Under the pieces are notes generated by a model that was given only the letters and a program-made list of their open reading frames with translations, had not been told where the DNA came from and made no database searches. A stretch of 37,595 nt of DNA from Wenzhouxiangellaceae bacterium. GTDB lineage: Bacteria > Pseudomonadota > Gammaproteobacteria > Xanthomonadales > Wenzhouxiangellaceae. Shown here in pieces: positions 6,697 to 17,546 of this stretch (position 1 is the first letter of the stretch; every line of letters begins with the position of its first letter). Both the position numbers and the translations under genes were made by a program. The stretch lies in assembly GCA_018334995.1 (NCBI GenBank), contig JAGXKW010000010.1, positions 1-37,595 of the forward strand, written 5' to 3'.

Positions 6697-9501
6697 TCAG
6701 CCCCAGGTGCGGCGTTCGCCGCCGCCGGTGACGTTCTCGACGCAGCGCGCGCAGATCTCGGGATGTTCCGGATCGCTGCCGACGTCCGCGCGGTGATGCC
6801 AGCAGCGGACGCACTTGGGCCGATCGGTGGGCGTGACCGCCACGCGCAGCGTGCAGCCGGCGATTTCGGCGGCCTCGTCGGCCGTATCGACCTCGCCGAG
6901 TCTTGCCTCCGAGGTCAGCAGCAGAAAGCGCAGTTCCTCGCCCAGCGCGGCCAGGTCGGCGGCCAGCACGCCGTCGGCTTCCAGCGTGACCTCGGCGGCC
7001 AGCGACGAGCCGATCGCCTTTTCGCGTCGCAGCGTTTCCAGCCGGGGGCCGACCACGTCGCGTACTGCGCGCAGTCGCTCGATGCGCGCGCGCCGATCGG
7101 CGTCGAGTTCGGCCAGCTCGCGGTACCAGGTCGCCAGCATCACGGTGTCGTTCTCCCGGGCCGGCATCTCGCGCCAGATTTCCTCGGCGGTGAAGCTGCA
7201 GATCGGCGCCAGCCAGCGCACCAGCGCCTCGAGCGCGTGGAACATCGCGGTCTGGGCCGAGCGGCGGGCCGGGTGGTCGGCGGGCAGCGTGTAGAGCCGG
7301 TCCTTGATGATGTCGAGATAGAACGCGCCCATGTCGATGGAGCAGAAATGGTGTACGCGTTGATGGACCTGCCAGAAACGGTAGTTGGCGTAGGCGTCGG
7401 TGACCTCGGCGTCGAGGCGCGCGGCCAGATCCAGCGCGTAGCGGTCCAGCGGCAAAAGGTCTTCGGCCGCGAGCGCGTCGGCGCCCGGATCGAAGTCGTG
7501 CAGGTTTCCGAGCAGGAAGCGCGCGGTGTTGCGGGTACGGCGGTAGGCATCGGCCACGCGCTTGAGAATCTCGTCGGAGACGGTCATTTCCTGGCGGTAG
7601 TCGGCCGCGGCCACCCACATCCTGAGAATGTCGGCGCCCAGCGTCTTCATGATCTGCTGTGGCGCGATCACGTTGCCCTGCGACTTCGACATCTTGCGCC
7701 CGTCGGCGTCGACGGTGAAGCCGTGGGTCAGCACGGCCTTGTAGGGCGCCTCGCCGTGCATGGCCACCGAGGTCAGCAGCGACGACTGGAACCAGCCGCG
7801 GTGCTGGTCGGAGCCTTCCAGGTACAGTTCGGCCGGGCGGCCGAGCTCGGCGCGCTGGTCGAGCACGCAGTGATGGGTAACGCCGGAATCGAACCATACG
7901 TCCAGGATGTCGGGGACGGGCTCGTAGCGCTCGCCGTCCACGCCCAAACGCTCGGCGATGTCCTGCTCGTACCAGCCGTCCACGCCGTCGGCCTCGACCA
8001 GGTCGGCGAAGCGCTGCAGGATCGCAACGGTATCGGGATGCGCTTGCTGGGTTTCGCGGTCGATGAACAGCCCCAGCGGCACGCCCCAGGTGCGCTGGCG
8101 CGAGATGCACCAGTCGGGACGATTCTCGACCATGCCGCGGATGCGCGCCTTGCCCCAGTCGGGCACCCAGCGCACGCCGTCGATGGCTTCCAGCGCGTCG
8201 GCGCGCAGATTCGCCTGGTCCATGGAGATGAACCACTGCGGGGTGGTGCGAAACGCGGTCGGGGTCTTGTGGCGCCAGCAGTGCGGGTAGCTGTGGCTGA
8301 ACGGTTCGGCGCACAGCAGCGCGCCTTTTTGCCGGAGGATGTCGACCAGCCGGTCGTTGGCCTTCCAGACGAACTCGCCGCCGACCTCCGGGGTATCTTC
8401 CAGAAACACCCCGCGGCCGTCGATGGGATTGACCACGGGCAGGTCGTAGACCCTGCCGATATCGAAATCTTCCTGGCCGTGGCCGGGCGCGGTGTGGACC
8501 GCGCCGGTCCCGCTCTCTGTGGTCACGTGCTCGCCCAGGATCACCGGCACGTCGTAGTCGTTGAACGGGTGCTCGAGCCGCAGGTGCTCCAGCGCGCTGC
8601 CGCTGACCGTGCCCAGGGTCTCGACCTGTTTCAGCCCGCAGCGATCGGCCACCGACCCGGCCAGTTCATGGGCCACGACCAGGCGTACGGCACGGCCTTC
8701 GTGGCGGGCCTGCAGCAGGTCGTAGTCCAGTTCGGCGTTCAGCGCCACGGCCTGGTTGGCCGGAATGGTCCAGGGTGTGGTGGTCCAGATCACCACGCCG
8801 GTCGGCACGTCGGCGCCGGGCACGCCGAACTTCGCGGCGAGTTCGGCCGGATCGACCGCTTCGAAAAGGACATCGACCGCGGTGGAGGTCTTGTCGGCGT
8901 ATTCGATTTCGGCTTCGGCCAGCGCCGAGCCGCAGTCGAAGCACCAGTGCACCGGCTTGACGCCGCGCTTGAGGTGGCCGCGCGCGACGATTTGCGCCAG
9001 CGCGCGCAACATGTCGGCCTCGAAGCGGAAGTCGCGGCTGGCATAGGGATTGTTCCAGTCGGCCAGGCCGCCCAGGCGCTTGAAGTCCTCGCGCTGGCGG
9101 TCGATCTGTTTGCCGGCGTATTCGCGGCATTTGGCGCGAAAGGTGCGCGCGTCGACCTTGTGCCCGACCTTGCCGACCTTTTTTTCGACCTGTAGCTCGA
9201 TCGGCAGCCCGTGACAGTCCCAGCCCGGCACGTAGGGCGAGCGATAACCGGCCAGCAGCGCCGAGCGAACCACGAAATCCTTGAGGATCTTGTTGACCGC
9301 GTGACCGATATGGATGTCGCCGTTGGCATACGGCGGGCCGTCGTGCAGCACGAACGCCGGTCGTCCCTCGGTATGCCGCTGGATCTTTGCGTACAGGTCT
9401 TCGGCGTACCACTGCTTGAGCATTTCCGGCTCGCGCTGGGCCAGCGAGGCCTTCATCGGGAAATTCGTCTTCGGCAGGTTGATGGTGTCTTTGTAGTCCA
9501 T
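6697..9501 (-). CDS. ileS: Isoleucyl-tRNA synthetase
   Basis: A 934-residue class I aminoacyl-tRNA synthetase charging tRNA-Ile. The start ATG at 9501 ([16 protein letters not shown]) was chosen over an upstream one because it matches the N-terminus of family members. The HIGH motif is at 64-67 (HIGH exactly) and KMSKS at 603-607. The CP1 editing domain lies between, with [11 protein letters not shown]. The C-terminal zinc finger is CVRC (897-900) with CARC (917-920), which places it with the bacterial type that has a zinc domain. It is followed by lspA after 5 bp and preceded by ribF by 51 bp. Confidence 0.97.
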   Translation of the reverse strand: MDYKDTINLPKTNFPMKASLAQREPEMLKQWYAEDLYAKIQRHTEGRPAFVLHDGPPYANGDIHIGHAVNKILKDFVVRSALLAGYRSPYVPGWDCHGLPIELQVEKKVGKVGHKVDARTFRAKCREYAGKQIDRQREDFKRLGGLADWNNPYASRDFRFEADMLRALAQIVARGHLKRGVKPVHWCFDCGSALAEAEIEYADKTSTAVDVLFEAVDPAELAAKFGVPGADVPTGVVIWTTTPWTIPANQAVALNAELDYDLLQARHEGRAVRLVVAHELAGSVADRCGLKQVETLGTVSGSALEHLRLEHPFNDYDVPVILGEHVTTESGTGAVHTAPGHGQEDFDIGRVYDLPVVNPIDGRGVFLEDTPEVGGEFVWKANDRLVDILRQKGALLCAEPFSHSYPHCWRHKTPTAFRTTPQWFISMDQANLRADALEAIDGVRWVPDWGKARIRGMVENRPDWCISRQRTWGVPLGLFIDRETQQAHPDTVAILQRFADLVEADGVDGWYEQDIAERLGVDGERYEPVPDILDVWFDSGVTHHCVLDQRAELGRPAELYLEGSDQHRGWFQSSLLTSVAMHGEAPYKAVLTHGFTVDADGRKMSKSQGNVIAPQQIMKTLGADILRMWVAAADYRQEMTVSDEILKRVADAYRRTRNTARFLLGNLHDFDPGADALAAEDLLPLDRYALDLAARLDAEVTDAYANYRFWQVHQRVHHFCSIDMGAFYLDIIKDRLYTLPADHPARRSAQTAMFHALEALVRWLAPICSFTAEEIWREMPARENDTVMLATWYRELAELDADRRARIERLRAVRDVVGPRLETLRREKAIGSSLAAEVTLEADGVLAADLAALGEELRFLLLTSEARLGEVDTADEAAEIAGCTLRVAVTPTDRPKCVRCWHHRADVGSDPEHPEICARCVENVTGGGERRTWG

Positions 9502-9552
9502 GAGTTCTTTGCTGCGGGCCGGTCGGCATGACAAGCCGTTATTGTCGCCGAT

Positions 9553-10479
9553 TCAGCGGCGCGCAAGCAGGGCTTTTGCCCGCGCGGCGTCGCGGTGCAT
9601 CTGCGCGGTCATCGCATCCAGCGACTCGAAGTGTTCCTCGTGTCGAATGAAGCCTTCGAACTGCACGCGCAGATGCCTTCCATAGAGATCGCCGTCGAAA
9701 TCGAAAAGATGGGCTTCCAGCAGCCAGCTGCGGCCGGCCACGGTTGGACGGCGGCCCAGGCTGGCGATCCCGGGATGTCGCGTCAGCCCGGCCCCGTCGA
9801 CCCGAACGGCGGCGATGCCGGTGAACGCCGGCGGTTCGGCCACCCGCAGGTTGGCGGTGGCGAATCCCAGTTTGCGGCCCAGGCTCTCGCCGCGTACGAC
9901 CCGGCCCGAAATCGCGTAGCGGCGGCCCAGCAGCCGCTCGGCCCGGGCCAGGTCGCCGCGGGCGAGCGCTTCGCGCAGCCGGCTCGACGAGACCCGCCGG
10001 TCCGCGTGGTCGTCGGCGACCATCTCGAGCACGCGGGTGTCGAAGCCGAAGCGCTCGCCGAATTCCTTCATGGCCGCGACGTCTCCGGCGGCCTTGTGGC
10101 CGAAGCGAAAATCGGGCCCGATCAGCACTTGCCCGGCGTTGAGGCCTTCGGCAACGACGTCGCGCGCGAACTGTTCCGGCGACAGCCTGGAAAAAGCGTG
10201 ATCGAAGCGCAGCTGGGCGAGCACCTCGACGCCCAGCGCCTGCGCAACCTCGACCCGGTCGCGCAGCTTCATCACGCGCGCCACCGGCTTGTCCGGCGCG
10301 AACAGGGTGCGCGGCAGCGGCTCGAAGCACAACAGGGCCGGGCGAAATTCCGGCGCGGCGGCTACCGCCTGGTTGAGCAGCGCCTGGTGGCCCAGGTGCA
10401 GGCCGTCGAAATTGCCGATGGCCAGCGCCAGCCGGCGCTTGTCCGACAGCCTGGCCGGCACGTGACGGATCAGTTGCAT
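9553..10479 (-). CDS. ribF: Bifunctional riboflavin kinase / FAD synthetase
   Basis: A 308-residue two-domain enzyme that phosphorylates riboflavin to FMN and adenylylates FMN to FAD. The FAD-synthetase domain has GNFDGLHLGH (22-31) and VSSSRLRE (163-170). The kinase domain has GRKLGFATAN (201-210), where the usual PTAN motif reads ATAN, a Pro-to-Ala change. The start ATG 10479 follows a good Shine-Dalgarno (GAAGGA). An in-frame upstream extension to 10662 would translate the CACAGAT-type repeat region and is rejected. It belongs to the ribF-ileS-lspA run and lies behind murJ. Confidence 0.95.
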   Translation of the reverse strand: MQLIRHVPARLSDKRRLALAIGNFDGLHLGHQALLNQAVAAAPEFRPALLCFEPLPRTLFAPDKPVARVMKLRDRVEVAQALGVEVLAQLRFDHAFSRLSPEQFARDVVAEGLNAGQVLIGPDFRFGHKAAGDVAAMKEFGERFGFDTRVLEMVADDHADRRVSSSRLREALARGDLARAERLLGRRYAISGRVVRGESLGRKLGFATANLRVAEPPAFTGIAAVRVDGAGLTRHPGIASLGRRPTVAGRSWLLEAHLFDFDGDLYGRHLRVQFEGFIRHEEHFESLDAMTAQMHRDAARAKALLARR

Positions 10480-10511
10480 GAAAATCCTTCGTGATCGGGC
10501 AAAAAAGCGGT

Positions 10512-10754
10512 CCACAGATGAACACAGATGGACACAGATGATGAAAAGCCTCCGGGTGCCCGACAGCCTAACGCCCCGGTGTGCACGGGGCTGGAGGTCG
10601 TTGCCGGATGGAAGATCGGTTCCGATCGCCCGAAGATCGTGCAGCGTATCTTTCGGATACACGTAGCCGGAGAAGAAGGTCTGGGAAAATTGGATTCGCC
10701 CGAAAAAAATCGGGCTTGATCCGATCTGTGTTGATCTGTGTTCATCGGCGGATG
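10512..10754. repeat. Dispersed intergenic element, copy A (ribF-murJ spacer)
   Basis: The left end has three CACAGATG units at an exact 10-bp period (10513, 10523, 10533). The right end has the inverted units GATCTGTG at 10723 and 10733, then TTCATCGGCG. The interior holds hairpins, including GTATC-TTTCG-GATAC and CCCGA-AAAAAA-TCGGG type repeats. It has no coding potential. It is one of four similar elements in the window and fills the whole ribF-murJ spacer. Confidence 0.65.
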
Positions 10755-10756
10755 AA

Positions 10757-12358
10757 TCATTCCGGGCCGCGCGGGCGCATCAGGGTCGAGGGGCGGATGC
10801 CGATGGCGGCAAGCACCGCGGCGTAAACGAGCACGCCGGCGGTCACTGCGCCGGTCAGGCAGGCGACGCGCCGGGCCAGGCTCATGTCCAGCCATTCGAC
10901 GGTTGGCGGCACCAGCCAGTGCAGGGCCAGCGCCATGACGAGAACGGCGGACGCGATCCGGACCAGGTCGGTCCACGGAAATGCCGGCGCCAGGGCCTGG
11001 CGGGCCAGGTTTTTCCACAGCAGGCCGGCGTTCAGCCAGGCGGCAACGCTGGAGGCCAGCGCCAGTCCTGCGTGTGCGCCGGGCTGCAGCGCCAACGCGG
11101 CCCAGGGATCCTCGAAAAATGCATCACCGGCCAGCTGCCAGGCAATGGCGGCCACGAACAGCACATTGAGCGCCATGTTGACCACCAGTGCCACCACGGC
11201 GATGCGCACCGGGGTGCGCGTGTCCTGGCGCGAAAAGAATGCCGGGGCCAGGATCTTGACCCCGATGAAGGCCGGCAGGCCGAGGCAGTACGCGCCCAGC
11301 GCCAGCGCGGTCATTTCCACGTCGCGCGCGGCGAATTCGCCGTAATGGAACAGCGTGGTCGCGGTCGGGCCGCCGAGCACCGCCAGGCCGGCCGCCGCCG
11401 GCAGGCCGATGGCCAGTCCGAGCCGCACCGCCCATTCCAGCGTATTGCGGAATTGTCCACCGTCGTTGCGCGCATGCAGCGACGACAGCGTCGGCAGGAT
11501 CACCACTGAAAGCGCGACGCCGAACATGCCGAGCGGAAATTCCATCAGCCGGTCGCCGTAGTACAGCCAGGAGATGCTGGCCTCTACCAGCAGCGAGGCG
11601 ATCAGCACGTCGAACAGCAGGTTGATCTGGGCGACCGACGACCCGAACAGCGTCGGGATCATCAGCCGCATGATGCGGCGGACTCCAGGGTGCTTGAAAT
11701 CGGGGCGCGGCATCGGCAGCAGGCCGTGTCGCGCCAGCGCCGGCAGCTGGATGGCCAGCTGCAGGATGCCGGCTGCCAGCACACCCCAGGCCAGCGCCTT
11801 GACCGGCTCGGCGAAGTGCTGGCTGAAGATCACCGCGGCGGTGATCAGGCTCGCGTTGAGCAGCGCCGGGGTCAGCGCCGGCAGGGCAAACCGGCCCAGT
11901 GTATTGAGGATGCCGCCCGACAGCGCGGTCAGCGCGATGAACAGGAGGTAGGGAAAGGTCACCCGCAGCATTTCCGCGGCCAGCGTCTGCTGCGCCGGAT
12001 CGTCGGCGAAGCCGGGCGCGAAGATCCCGATCAGCCAGTGCGCGGCCAGCATGCCGATGCCGGTCAGGCCCAGAAGCACCGCGAGCAGGCTGCCGGCGGC
12101 GGCATCGACCAGTGACTTCATCGCCGCCTGGTCGCCGCGCTCGCGATACTCGGCCAGCACCGGTACGAAGGCCAGCGAAAACGAGCCTTCGGCGAACAGC
12201 CGGCGCAGGAAATTGGGAATCTTGAACGCGACGAAGAAGGCGTCGGTGGCCGCCGTGGCGCCGAACCAGCGCGCCAGCACCACGTCGCGCACCAGGCCGA
12301 GCACGCGCGAGACGAGGGTCATGCTTGAAAACGAAAATATCGAGCGCAGCAGGCTCAT
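10757..12358 (-). CDS. murJ: Lipid II flippase
   Basis: A 533-residue polytopic protein of the MOP/MVF superfamily with about 14 membrane helices. It moves lipid II across the inner membrane for peptidoglycan synthesis. The N-terminus carries the family signature SRVLGLVRDVVLARWFGA, followed by FFVAFKIPNFLRRLFAEGS, with Arg/Lys residues lining the cavity. The middle has GVALSVVILPTLS. It diverges from rpsT across a 154-bp spacer, an arrangement common in gammaproteobacteria. On the same strand it is followed by repeat copy A and ribF. Confidence 0.96.
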   Translation of the reverse strand: MSLLRSIFSFSSMTLVSRVLGLVRDVVLARWFGATAATDAFFVAFKIPNFLRRLFAEGSFSLAFVPVLAEYRERGDQAAMKSLVDAAAGSLLAVLLGLTGIGMLAAHWLIGIFAPGFADDPAQQTLAAEMLRVTFPYLLFIALTALSGGILNTLGRFALPALTPALLNASLITAAVIFSQHFAEPVKALAWGVLAAGILQLAIQLPALARHGLLPMPRPDFKHPGVRRIMRLMIPTLFGSSVAQINLLFDVLIASLLVEASISWLYYGDRLMEFPLGMFGVALSVVILPTLSSLHARNDGGQFRNTLEWAVRLGLAIGLPAAAGLAVLGGPTATTLFHYGEFAARDVEMTALALGAYCLGLPAFIGVKILAPAFFSRQDTRTPVRIAVVALVVNMALNVLFVAAIAWQLAGDAFFEDPWAALALQPGAHAGLALASSVAAWLNAGLLWKNLARQALAPAFPWTDLVRIASAVLVMALALHWLVPPTVEWLDMSLARRVACLTGAVTAGVLVYAAVLAAIGIRPSTLMRPRGPE

Positions 12359-12400
12359 GCGCGGCCGGTGTTTCCGACGATGATCCGAAGCCGCTTTGTC

Positions 12401-12429
12401 TTGACTAAAACGCTTCGAGCAGCGATACT
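12401..12429 (+). promoter_or_regulatory. Predicted sigma70 promoter of rpsT
   Basis: TTGACT (12401-12406) and GATACT (12424-12429) are spaced by 17 bp, and overlapping TATACG-type AT-rich bases follow. The start codon of rpsT lies about 80 bp further on, leaving a leader of roughly 75 nt. Confidence 0.6.
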
Positions 12430-12443
12430 ATACGGCTTGATTT

Positions 12444-12480
12444 TTGTCATTATCGATTGTCATTAACCTGATTGTCATTA
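12444..12480 (+). repeat. Three TTGTCATTA direct repeats in the rpsT leader
   Basis: TTGTCATTA occurs at 12444, 12457 and 12472, followed by a degenerate fourth (TTGTATCTA) at 12484. All lie between the predicted promoter and the Shine-Dalgarno of rpsT. Expression of S20 is known to be feedback-controlled in enterobacteria; whether these repeats take part is unknown. Confidence 0.6.
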
Positions 12481-12512
12481 CCCGTTGTATCTAAAAGTTT
12501 CAGGAGCAATTC

Positions 12513-12773
12513 GTGGCCAATAGCCCATCAGCACGCAAGCGCGCCCGTCAGACCGAGCGCAATCGACAGCATAATGCCGCTCAGCGGTCCTATGTGCGCA
12601 CCATGATCAAGAAGGTCGTCAACGCGGTCAAGGACGGCGACAAGGCCGAAGCCGAAGCTGCTTACAAGGCGGCCGTTCCGACCATCGACCGATCGGTGAG
12701 CAAGGGGTTGATGCATCGCAACAAGGCCGACCGCCACAAGTCCCGCCTCGCGCAGCACATCCGGAAAATGTGA
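12513..12773 (+). CDS. rpsT: 30S ribosomal protein S20
   Basis: An 86-residue basic protein, full length for S20, which binds 16S rRNA early in 30S assembly. It begins MANSPSARKRARQTERNRQHN and contains VRTMIKKVVNAV and the C-terminal block GLMHRNKADRHKSRLAQ, all typical. The start codon is GTG (12513) with CAGGAG seven bases upstream; a non-AUG start is also the rule for rpsT in enterobacteria. It has its own promoter and converges on the kinase gene, whose stop lies 31 bp away. Confidence 0.97.
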   Translation: MANSPSARKRARQTERNRQHNAAQRSYVRTMIKKVVNAVKDGDKAEAEAAYKAAVPTIDRSVSKGLMHRNKADRHKSRLAQHIRKM

Positions 12774-12804
12774 TCCCGGGCGCCGGGCCCCGTGTCCGGT
12801 GCTC

Positions 12805-15540
12805 TCAGGCGTTCGTTCCAGCAAGCCAGCGATCGCACCATTCCAGCTTCGGATGATCGGAACCCAGCGCGGCAGCCAGGGTTTCTCTGGCGCTTTTCAG
12901 CGCTGGAATCGCGCTGCGATCGCCGGCCGCGATGCGCGCAGCCATCAGCACCGCACGGGCCTCGCTGATCTTCCAGTCGCTCAGCGACAGTTCGTCGCGC
13001 CTCAAGTCCAGGCATCGCCGCGCGAGTCGGCGCGCGCTTGCCGGGTCCTCGGTGAGTGTGAGTTGCGCCATTTCGCACCATGCCCGAGCCAGATGCGACG
13101 TCGTGCTCGGCGTATGTGTCTCCAGAAGATCGGCCGCGCCGGCGAGCCGCCGGGTCGCCTGGCCGTGTTCGCGCGCGCCGGCCAGCGCCGCATGGAATTC
13201 AGAAATCGCCGTGAACACGTGGTCCGTCCCCACGGCCGATTCAAAGTGCTTGCGCGCCGCTTCCAGATCATTTTCAGCCTGCTCGAAGTCGCTACCCGCC
13301 AGCGCTACGCGTCCACGCGCCATCTGTGCACGCGCGTGATTGAGGCTGTCACGTCCTTCGAAGCGGGCGATCATCGCCATGCCGTGTTCGACCTGTTCGC
13401 GCGCTTGCGCTATTCGATGGCGAGTTGCCAGCAACAGGCCCAGGTTCAGGTGCGCGGCGGCCAGCGCGCCGGATTCGCCGAAGCGCTCGCTCCGGCGGCG
13501 AATCGCTTCCCGGTATAGCGGCTCGGCCTCGGCCAGCTCGCCTCGCTGCTGCAGGATTCCGGCCAGGTTGGCCATGATGGTCAAGGCGCCGGATCCGTCG
13601 GCCAGTTCCAGCGCCCGCCAGTTTTCAAGCGCCTTGCGCAGATAGGGCAACGCCGCGTCGCCCTTCCCGGCATAGATCAGCGTCGTGGCCAGGTTGTTTC
13701 CTGCCGTCGCGCGCAGGCGCGAAGGGTAGGGTTGTGTGCGCGCCAGCCGGACCGCTTTGCGCAGGGCATCGATAGCCTCGTCCCACTGGCCCAGGCCGCG
13801 CAGCGCCTGGCCGCGGATCTGCAGTACCTCGGCGATGCGTTCGATATTCCGGGCCGGGCTTTCGCGCAGGGTTTCCAGCGCGCTTTCGGTCAGCGCCGCG
13901 GCCGATTCGGATTGGCCCTGGCGCAGGCGAATCTGGGCCAGGTCGGCGCGCACGATGGCCTGCATGATTGGTGAGGCGAGGTTGGGCTTGTGGTTGACGA
14001 ACGAAGCCAGCAGGGGTTCGGCGCCGGCAAAATCGTCCATTGCGATATGGATTTCGCCCAGAAGCGCCTTGATCGAAGCCAGCATTTGCGGATCGTTGGC
14101 GTGCAGCCGCTCGGCCATTTGCACGCTTTCGGTCAGGAGCTTGCGGGTGGAGAGATCTTCCTCGCTACTGTTGCGTCCGACCTCGCGGAACAGCAGCACG
14201 AGCTGTTCGCGCAACATCGTGGATCGGTCGGCCTCGAACCGCGCAGCATCGCGTTCCGCCGCAGCGATGCGTGCCTGCCACGAGACGCCTGCAATGGCCC
14301 CGGTCACTGCCACCAGTGCAAGACTTGCGAGTGCGGCGGCAAGGCGATGACGGCGCGCCCACAGGCCGATCCGGCCCGCGGTCGAATAGCGCATGGCCGA
14401 AACCGGCCTTGTCTCCAGCAGCGCGCGGATATCGTTGACGAGTTCGGGTACCGAACCGTAGCGCCGCTCGGCATCGCCGGCCGAAGCCTTGTTGATGACC
14501 GCCGCCAGTGCGGCCTGCCGCGGCATGCCGAGTTCGGCGGGCTTGACCGGCCGGGCCTGTCCGCCGGGACTGCCGGTGAGCATCCAGCGCAGCAATGCGC
14601 CCAGCGCGTAGATGTCGCTCTGGGTCGAAGCCGGACTGCCGGCGAGTTGCTCCGGTGCTGAAAATGCGGGCGTAAGGGCGGTACTGCGCCGGGCCGGGTC
14701 CGAATCCCCGGACATCAATCGGGCAACCCCGAAATCGAGCAGTCGGGGCCGACCGTCACTGGCAATCCGGATGTTCGACGGCTTGATGTCGCCGTGCACG
14801 ACCTGGCGCTGGTGGGCATGTGCGACCGACTCGGCGATCTCGACGAAGGTCGGGAGGCAGGCCTCGAGCGCTGCACCGTGTCGCCGGCGGCATCGGGCGA
14901 GGTCTTCGCCCTCGATCCACTCCATGACCAGGTAGTTCTGGCCGTCGGGCAGCGTGCCGCCGTCCAGGATGCGCGCAATGTTCGGGTGATCCAGGCGCGC
15001 CAGCAACCGGGTCTCCAGGGCCAGGCGCTCGGCCATCAGCGGGTCGCCGGGCGAACGAATGAATTTGATCGCCGCGGTCATTTCGAATGCGCCGTCGGCG
15101 CGTTCGGCCCGGTACACCAGCCCCATGCCGCCGGCGCCCGCCGGTTCGGTCAGTCGCCAGTCGCCGATGCGGGTCCCGGGCGGGAGCGCGCCGCGCTGAA
15201 ATTCCAGGTCCGAAACGGCGGCATCGCCGGCGCGCTCGAACAGCGACTCCAGAAATGAAGTCGGATGACTGGAAGCCTCGACCAGCCGTTCCAGCCAGGC
15301 GTGCACGCGCGGGTGGCGCTGCGCGATTTCGCGCATCCGCTGATCGCATTCGGTATCCGACAGTGCGAGAAGTTCGTCGAGCAGCGTGTCGATCACACGT
15401 CGCCGCGCCGGGGTCAATCGGCGGCTCCAAGAATCGATGGTCGTTCGCTCCCCCTGGAATGCATCCAGCGATCTTTCCAGCACCCGCAGTATAGCAATCG
15501 GCGAAGCAAGCTCAAGCCGGCCGGTCGCCGAATTTTCCAT
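12805..15540 (-). CDS. Transmembrane Ser/Thr protein kinase with TPR-rich C-terminal domain
   Basis: A 911-residue Hanks-type kinase. An N-terminal helical region (1-120) precedes the kinase domain (about 125-375). The glycine loop is GAGGMG (135-140), the ATP lysine is Lys159 in AAIKF, and the catalytic loop HGDIKPSN is at 249-256 (Asp251). DFG is at 269-271 and APE at 295-297. The HRD arginine is Gly, so it is a non-RD kinase. One membrane helix (about 399-421) leads to a long TPR array (about 440-900; blocks such as AEPLYREAIRRRSERFGE) predicted to lie outside the membrane. The catalytic residues are intact. It begins 32 bp behind obgE on the same strand. The signal and substrates are unknown. 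Confidence 0.9.
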   Translation of the reverse strand: MENSATGRLELASPIAILRVLERSLDAFQGERTTIDSWSRRLTPARRRVIDTLLDELLALSDTECDQRMREIAQRHPRVHAWLERLVEASSHPTSFLESLFERAGDAAVSDLEFQRGALPPGTRIGDWRLTEPAGAGGMGLVYRAERADGAFEMTAAIKFIRSPGDPLMAERLALETRLLARLDHPNIARILDGGTLPDGQNYLVMEWIEGEDLARCRRRHGAALEACLPTFVEIAESVAHAHQRQVVHGDIKPSNIRIASDGRPRLLDFGVARLMSGDSDPARRSTALTPAFSAPEQLAGSPASTQSDIYALGALLRWMLTGSPGGQARPVKPAELGMPRQAALAAVINKASAGDAERRYGSVPELVNDIRALLETRPVSAMRYSTAGRIGLWARRHRLAAALASLALVAVTGAIAGVSWQARIAAAERDAARFEADRSTMLREQLVLLFREVGRNSSEEDLSTRKLLTESVQMAERLHANDPQMLASIKALLGEIHIAMDDFAGAEPLLASFVNHKPNLASPIMQAIVRADLAQIRLRQGQSESAAALTESALETLRESPARNIERIAEVLQIRGQALRGLGQWDEAIDALRKAVRLARTQPYPSRLRATAGNNLATTLIYAGKGDAALPYLRKALENWRALELADGSGALTIMANLAGILQQRGELAEAEPLYREAIRRRSERFGESGALAAAHLNLGLLLATRHRIAQAREQVEHGMAMIARFEGRDSLNHARAQMARGRVALAGSDFEQAENDLEAARKHFESAVGTDHVFTAISEFHAALAGAREHGQATRRLAGAADLLETHTPSTTSHLARAWCEMAQLTLTEDPASARRLARRCLDLRRDELSLSDWKISEARAVLMAARIAAGDRSAIPALKSARETLAAALGSDHPKLEWCDRWLAGTNA

Positions 15541-15572
15541 TGCCCGGAAGCGGGATTCGCAAAGCCCCCGCG

Positions 15573-16800
<1,228 letters not shown>

Positions 16801-16815
16801 GGTTTTGGGAACAGC

Positions 16816-16841
16816 AAAAAGCCGGCGCGGGGCCGGCTTTT
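16816..16841 (-). terminator. Rho-independent terminator of rplU-rpmA
   Basis: GCCGGC (16821-16826) and GCCGGC (16832-16837) form a stem around a 5-nt loop, extended by A/T pairs on each side. On the minus strand it ends in TTTTTGCT and lies 24 bp beyond the rpmA stop. The plus-strand reading ends in TTTT and is weaker. Confidence 0.8.
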
Positions 16842-16864
16842 CGGGGTCCGGTTGTGGGAACGGC

Positions 16865-17125
16865 TTACTCGGCCGGTTCGATCGAGACGAACTTGCGCGC
16901 CGGTTTGCCGCGCTCGCGGAACACCACCTTGCCGTCGGCCAGGGCGAACAGCGTGTAATCGCGGCCGACGCCGACGTTGTCGCCGGCATGGAAGCGCGTG
17001 CCGCGCTGGCGGACCAGGATATTGCCGGCGTCGACGCGTTCGCCACCATAGCGCTTGACGCCGAGGAACTTGGGGTTCGAATCGCGGCCGTTGCGTGTAG
17101 AGCCGCCTGCTTTTTTATGTGCCAT
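16865..17125 (-). CDS. rpmA: 50S ribosomal protein L27
   Basis: An 86-residue protein matching L27 along its whole length: [19 protein letters not shown], then [20 protein letters not shown] and [17 protein letters not shown]. The N-terminal tail reaches the peptidyl-transferase centre. It starts directly with MAHKKAGGS, without the cleavable leader found in Firmicutes. It follows rplU by 4 bp and is closed by the terminator at 16816-16841. Confidence 0.97.
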   Translation of the reverse strand: MAHKKAGGSTRNGRDSNPKFLGVKRYGGERVDAGNILVRQRGTRFHAGDNVGVGRDYTLFALADGKVVFRERGKPARKFVSIEPAE

Positions 17126-17129
17126 CTGA

Positions 17130-17441
17130 TTAGCCCTCGATACCGGTAATCTTGATTTCAGTGTAGTACTGACGGTGGCCCATCTGCTTCATGTGGTGCT
17201 TGCGGCGCTTGAACTTGATGATGCGAACCTTGTCGCCGCGCCCGTGACGGACGACCTCGGCGGTCACCTTTCCGCCATCGACGGTCGGCGCGCCGACCCG
17301 GATGTCGTCGCCGTCGGCGACCATCAGGACTTCGTCAAGCTCGACCGAAGCGCCGTCTTCTGCGTCCAGTTTCTCGACTCGAACAATTTCGCCGGGCGCG
17401 GCCTTGTACTGCTTGCCGCCGGTCTTGAATACCGCGTACAT
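17130..17441 (-). CDS. rplU: 50S ribosomal protein L21
   Basis: A 103-residue protein of normal L21 length: [14 protein letters not shown], then [14 protein letters not shown], and the C-terminal [20 protein letters not shown], the L21 signature. It binds 23S rRNA. It is the first gene of the rplU-rpmA unit, with a well-formed sigma70 promoter at 17486-17514. Confidence 0.97.
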   Translation of the reverse strand: MYAVFKTGGKQYKAAPGEIVRVEKLDAEDGASVELDEVLMVADGDDIRVGAPTVDGGKVTAEVVRHGRGDKVRIIKFKRRKHHMKQMGHRQYYTEIKITGIEG

Positions 17442-17485
17442 GATTTTTGGGCTCCAGAACGATACATTGAAACTTAAGAGCGGGA

Positions 17486-17514
17486 ATGTTACCGGCTTTC
17501 GGCGTCAAGGTCAA
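17486..17514 (-). promoter_or_regulatory. Predicted sigma70 promoter of rplU-rpmA
   Basis: TTGACC (17509-17514) and TAACAT (17486-17491) are spaced by 17 bp on the minus strand. The expected start of transcription is near 17479, giving a leader of about 38 nt before the rplU ATG at 17441. Confidence 0.65.
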
Positions 17515-17546
17515 TATGCAGCGACAAGGCCGGAGCCGGACCTGGG

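Noticed and set aside
6692-8314. In-frame N-terminal extension of lspA across ileS
   Set aside because: The extension is out-of-frame translation of ileS, is Arg-rich and has no motifs; lspA normally starts near residue MDK or MTL as at 6691 or 6670.
6646-9195. 849-codon open frame on the plus strand
   Set aside because: It is antisense to ileS, low in complexity with many Val-Gly-His-Arg repeats, and has no start context.
10480-10662. N-terminal extension of ribF
   Set aside because: It would translate the CACAGAT-type repeat; the Shine-Dalgarno and family alignment support ATG 10479.
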